A DNA stretch of 26,124 nt from a virus. Location of the stretch: positions 1 to 26,124 of the IMG/VR virus record IMGVR_UViG_3300011013_000072; one strand, given 5' to 3'. Both the position numbers and the translations under genes were made by a program. Each line of letters begins with the position of its first letter. Positions within the stretch are counted from its first letter, which is position 1. Below are positions 24,409 to 26,124 of the stretch, one piece after another. The notes under the pieces are model-generated. The model worked only from the letters and a program-made list of their open reading frames with translations. It ran no database searches and was not told the DNA's origin.

Positions 24409-24816
24409 ATGGCTTTAGAGACTTTAAAAGGTTTAGAAGAAATTGGTGGGTATGACATTGTCGTCATGGACGAATTGAGAGAGAAGTACCCAGAAAAATT
24501 TAACCCAGACGGATCAATGCAGTGGGAGTGGTTTGAAGGTGAGATAAGGCCGAATAATTTTATCTATATCCGAAACGATAAGAATAGCCTTTCCTTTACT
24601 CTCCAAAAAGGTCCGATAAAAGAACATGGGGTGAATGGCTGTCAAGTAGATACACTAATACATGCAGCTATACAGATCATTGAAGGATTAGATAATAAGT
24701 TTACTTCTGTACATAACAAAGATGCAAAATCCCATCTACACCAGGCATTATATCACCTAGAAAAAAGGAGACTTGACCGAGAGGCTCGCGGAGTGGAAGG
24801 GACAAGCCAGACATGA
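24409..24816 (+). CDS. Tad1/Acb2-like signal-sponge candidate, 135 aa
   Basis: The C-terminal half (residues 76-135) has a helical-hairpin layout with GVNGCQVDTLIHAA, KSHLHQALYHLEKR and a closing DREARGVEGTSQ, which I recognise as the pattern of the Acb2/Tad1 hairpin family. The N-terminal half (35-67: WEWFEGEIRP, NFIYIR, SLSFTLQ) looks like beta-strands, matching Tad1 more than the shorter Acb2. Known family members bind cyclic nucleotides or cyclic ADP-ribose variants and block CBASS or Thoeris immunity. GAGGAG lies 8 nt before the ATG, after the repeated leader; the stop overlaps the next start (ATGA). The family call is from memory of the motif; which signal it would bind is unknown. Confidence 0.62.
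   Translation: MALETLKGLEEIGGYDIVVMDELREKYPEKFNPDGSMQWEWFEGEIRPNNFIYIRNDKNSLSFTLQKGPIKEHGVNGCQVDTLIHAAIQIIEGLDNKFTSVHNKDAKSHLHQALYHLEKRRLDREARGVEGTSQT
24761..24810 (+). repeat. 50-bp coding repeat, copy 1 (3' end of sponge-like gene)
   Basis: Matches 25089-25138 in 43 of 50 positions and in the same reading frame. Encodes KKRRLDREARGVEGTSQ-type sequence at the C-terminus. Four of the seven differences are silent (in Val, Gly, Thr and Ser codons). Confidence 0.85.
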
Positions 24817-25049
24817 GTGATCAAAAAAATATAGGACCTAAATCTGCTGAACTCCTTAGGTTCATATACGCCGATGTGATGGACAAGGATATTCTACTGT
24901 GGAAACTATACGGAGTCCATCCGGCATCCTCTGAGCGGGCTAGGTCCTCGGCTAAGACTGATATAAATAAGATGGTACAACGCCTTCGGGGCATTGGCTA
25001 TAGGCTCGTAAACGATACCAAGCGTATCTATTTTATCGAGGACTACTAA
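24813..25049 (+). CDS. Small winged-helix-like protein, 78 aa
   Basis: ATG at 24813 overlaps the previous stop (ATGA) and its own stop shares a base with the next start (TAATG), so three reading frames are chained. The second half (SAKTDINKMVQRLRGIGYRL followed by VNDTKRIYFIED) fits a recognition helix plus beta-wing, as in winged-helix DNA-binding proteins. No acidic effector or enzymatic motif is seen. It may regulate its own block, but the fold is a guess by eye and a function is not known. Confidence 0.62.
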   Translation: MSDQKNIGPKSAELLRFIYADVMDKDILLWKLYGVHPASSERARSSAKTDINKMVQRLRGIGYRLVNDTKRIYFIEDY

Positions 25050-25144
25050 TGATCTCGTATTTAAAAGACCGCCTTTCGGGCAGGATAAAAAAAAGGAGAC
25101 TTGTCCGAGAGAATCGCGGAGTCGAAGGAACGAGTCAGCAATAA
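25049..25144 (+). CDS. 31-aa ORF with RExRGVEGTSQ tail (partial duplicate of the sponge-like gene end)
   Basis: Starts with ATG in TAATG at the stop of the previous gene and encodes MISYLKDRLSGRIKKRRLVR then ENRGVEGTSQQ. The last 17 residues repeat the end of the sponge-like protein, while the first 13 do not. The two tails differ by silent changes in four of the eight codons of RGVEGTSQ, so the peptide sequence appears to have been held. It could be a translated, functional small peptide or the relic of a duplicated gene; the coupled start favours translation. There is no good Shine-Dalgarno apart from coupling. Confidence 0.5.
   Translation: MISYLKDRLSGRIKKRRLVRENRGVEGTSQQ
25089..25138 (+). 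repeat. 50-bp coding repeat, copy 2 (end of the 31-aa ORF)
   Basis: The second copy of the tail-coding repeat, 43 of 50 positions identical to 24761-24810, lies 11 nt before the second leader repeat. Confidence 0.85.
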
Positions 25145-25149
25145 ACACG

Positions 25150-25187
25150 TTAATCAAGTAGCTGGATAACCCAGCTCCATCAACACA
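25150..25187 (+). repeat. Repeated 38-nt leader, copy 2 (upstream of the GNAT gene)
   Basis: Second copy of the leader. Hairpin AGCTGG-ATAAC-CCAGCT is a perfect 6-bp stem with a further outer G-C after one mismatch. The two differences from copy 1 remove one pair and create another, so the number of pairs stays seven of eight. AAGGAG follows, and the GNAT start comes 10 nt later. Confidence 0.8.
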
Positions 25188-25202
25188 AGGAGTTTTAGAA
25201 AG

Positions 25203-25733
25203 ATGGACGTAAAAACACAGAGTCAAAAGATTAGTTTGTTGTCTGTTCTGGATTCAGGTGGATTAAAAGACAGGCTGAATAACTTGATAGTTGACAGTAT
25301 GAAAGATCCTCTGGATCGCTTCAACATGGGCTATGACTATATTCGTCTCGTTAAAGATTTAGATCACGACTATAATAACGAGCGCTACATAATAAATCTT
25401 GAATCTTCAACATATCCTGAGGATATGGGATACCTAAATATTAGAAAGCATCATCAAGACAGGGCTTGCTCTTTATCATTTTACCTGATGAAAGAGTATA
25501 GAAACCAAGGAATTTTAACTGGTCTCGTTGATTTCATCGGCACCAGATGTTTTCAACAGCTGGGATACAATCGAATTAGCGCTGAGTGTACATCGCTAAA
25601 CAAACCAGCGCTAAAAATTTACAGAGTCTTGTTAAAAGAAGAAGGTGTACGAAGAGAAGCTTCATACTACAACAGCCAGTATGTCGATGTACATGAGTTT
25701 GGAATCTTGAAAAGAGAAAGCAAGTTTAAATAA
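25203..25733 (+). CDS. GNAT-family N-acetyltransferase, 176 aa
   Basis: Acetyl-CoA-dependent acetyltransferase of the GNAT fold. Motif A-like LSFYLMKEYRNQGILTGLVD (acetyl-CoA pyrophosphate loop RNQGI) at about residues 90-110, followed by CFQQLGYNRISAECTSLNKP and ALKIYRVLLKEEGVRREASY, the usual motif B region with a Y-x-x-L helix. The N-terminal half is less clear. The acceptor (protein, small molecule or other) cannot be told. It stands behind the second leader copy in the accessory block, so a role in host takeover or counter-defence is possible but unproven. AAGGAG lies 10 nt upstream of the ATG. Confidence 0.82.
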   Translation: MDVKTQSQKISLLSVLDSGGLKDRLNNLIVDSMKDPLDRFNMGYDYIRLVKDLDHDYNNERYIINLESSTYPEDMGYLNIRKHHQDRACSLSFYLMKEYRNQGILTGLVDFIGTRCFQQLGYNRISAECTSLNKPALKIYRVLLKEEGVRREASYYNSQYVDVHEFGILKRESKFK

Positions 25734-25750
25734 CCATAAACATAGAGGAG
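25734..25750 (+). promoter_or_regulatory. Partial third copy of the leader end with ribosome-binding site
   Basis: CCATAAACATAGAGGAG matches the end of leader copy 1 plus its ribosome site (24384-24400) in 15 of 17 positions. The hairpin part is absent. It supplies the Shine-Dalgarno for the gene at 25757. Confidence 0.55.
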
Positions 25751-25756
25751 AAAATA

Positions 25757-26074
25757 ATGCAGATTGAACTAAGTGAATTATTACAACTAGCATCCGGCAA
25801 AGTAGCCCAAACCCATCCGTACAAAATCGGAGAGAAATATCTAATCCGAACAGTCACGATGATCTACACGGGTCGTCTGATAGAAGTACATGATCAGGAG
25901 CTAGTAATCGAAGACGCAGCGTGGATCGCTGAGACAGAACGTTGGGCTGATTGTCTGAAAGATGGAAAATTCAAAGAGGTAGAGCCTTACACCGACGGCC
26001 GTGTTGTCATTGGCCGAGGAGCTATTCTTGACGCTTCAATTTGGCAGCATGATCTCCCTCGGAAGCAAAAATAA
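25757..26074 (+). CDS. Uncharacterised family protein with LIRTVT, DAAWIAETERW and GRGAILDASIW motifs, 105 aa
   Basis: ATG at 25757 with GAGGAG 6 nt upstream. The protein appears beta-rich with Trp and acidic residues; the pattern KYLIRTVTMIYTGRL, ELVIEDAAWIAETERW, FKEVEPY and VIGRGAILDASIWQHDLP is one I recall from hypothetical proteins of phages and bacteria, always without a function. No signal peptide or membrane segment. It is the last complete gene of the accessory block. Recall of the family is not verified by a search. Confidence 0.75.
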   Translation: MQIELSELLQLASGKVAQTHPYKIGEKYLIRTVTMIYTGRLIEVHDQELVIEDAAWIAETERWADCLKDGKFKEVEPYTDGRVVIGRGAILDASIWQHDLPRKQK

Positions 26075-26124
26075 ATGAATCAAGCAATACTGAGAGAAGG
26101 AACGATTAGGAGCCGGAGCGGGAG
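26075..26124 (+). CDS. Possible start of a Ser/Arg/Gly-rich ORF, cut by window edge
   Basis: ATG directly follows the TAA of the 105-aa gene (TAAATG) and the frame stays open to the edge: MNQAILREGTIRSRSG. The last 18 bases are purine-rich with AGC-type hexamers (AGCCGG, AGCGGG), which could be the start of a low-complexity repeat protein. Only a weak GGAAG precedes it. Too short to be sure. Confidence 0.3.
   Translation, partial: MNQAILREGTIRSRSG

Noticed and set aside
24906-25226. 106-codon minus-strand frame opposite the accessory genes
   Set aside because: It overlaps three plus-strand frames with better starts and has no recognisable domain.

Overview
The window is a piece of a tailed double-stranded DNA phage or prophage with long-tailed (siphovirus-like) morphology. 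The evidence is a complete HK97-type packaging, head and tail gene order: TerS, TerL, portal fused to a MuF domain, prohead protease, major capsid, connector, gp10-like, tail completion, tail tube, frameshifted tail chaperones, a 1744-residue tape measure and tail-tip proteins. No integrase, tRNA, IS or CRISPR is visible. The host cannot be named from this sequence. Shine-Dalgarno sites are strong and TTG/GTG starts are frequent; base composition looks moderate by eye (not computed).

Layout. Positions 1-23633 hold the late operon, entirely on the minus strand and read from right to left, with genes overlapping or only a few bases apart. Packaging and head genes run 23633-16367. A five-gene cassette of unrecognised proteins (16295-12861) lies between capsid and connector; most look beta-rich, and two consecutive genes start with Sec-type signal peptides. 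Small genes and the connector/tail-completion genes follow (12855-10634), then tail tube (10620-9376), chaperones (9299-8365), tape measure (8375-3141) and tail-tip genes, the last running off the left edge. Terminator-like hairpins sit directly after the two most abundant products, major capsid (16309-16341) and tail tube (9320-9350). The chaperone pair shows a lambda G/GT-type -1 frameshift arrangement at an A9 run (8817-8825).

Positions 23634-26124 are a divergent plus-strand accessory/early region. It starts with a perfect 15-bp palindrome and a small ribbon-helix-helix-like protein (possible switch between the two transcription units). Then come a QueD-type 6-carboxytetrahydropterin synthase (hinting at 7-deazaguanine metabolism or DNA modification), a protein resembling the Tad1/Acb2 cyclic-nucleotide sponges, a small winged-helix-like protein, a 31-codon ORF that repeats the conserved C-terminal tail of the sponge-like protein, a GNAT acetyltransferase, and a 105-residue protein of an uncharacterised family. 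Two genes in this block share a near-identical 38-nt leader that can form a hairpin.

Most notable for follow-up are the accessory block (sponge candidate, tail-peptide ORF, repeated leader, unknown 105-aa family), the signal-peptide pair inside the virion operon, and the terminator/frameshift controls of the late operon.
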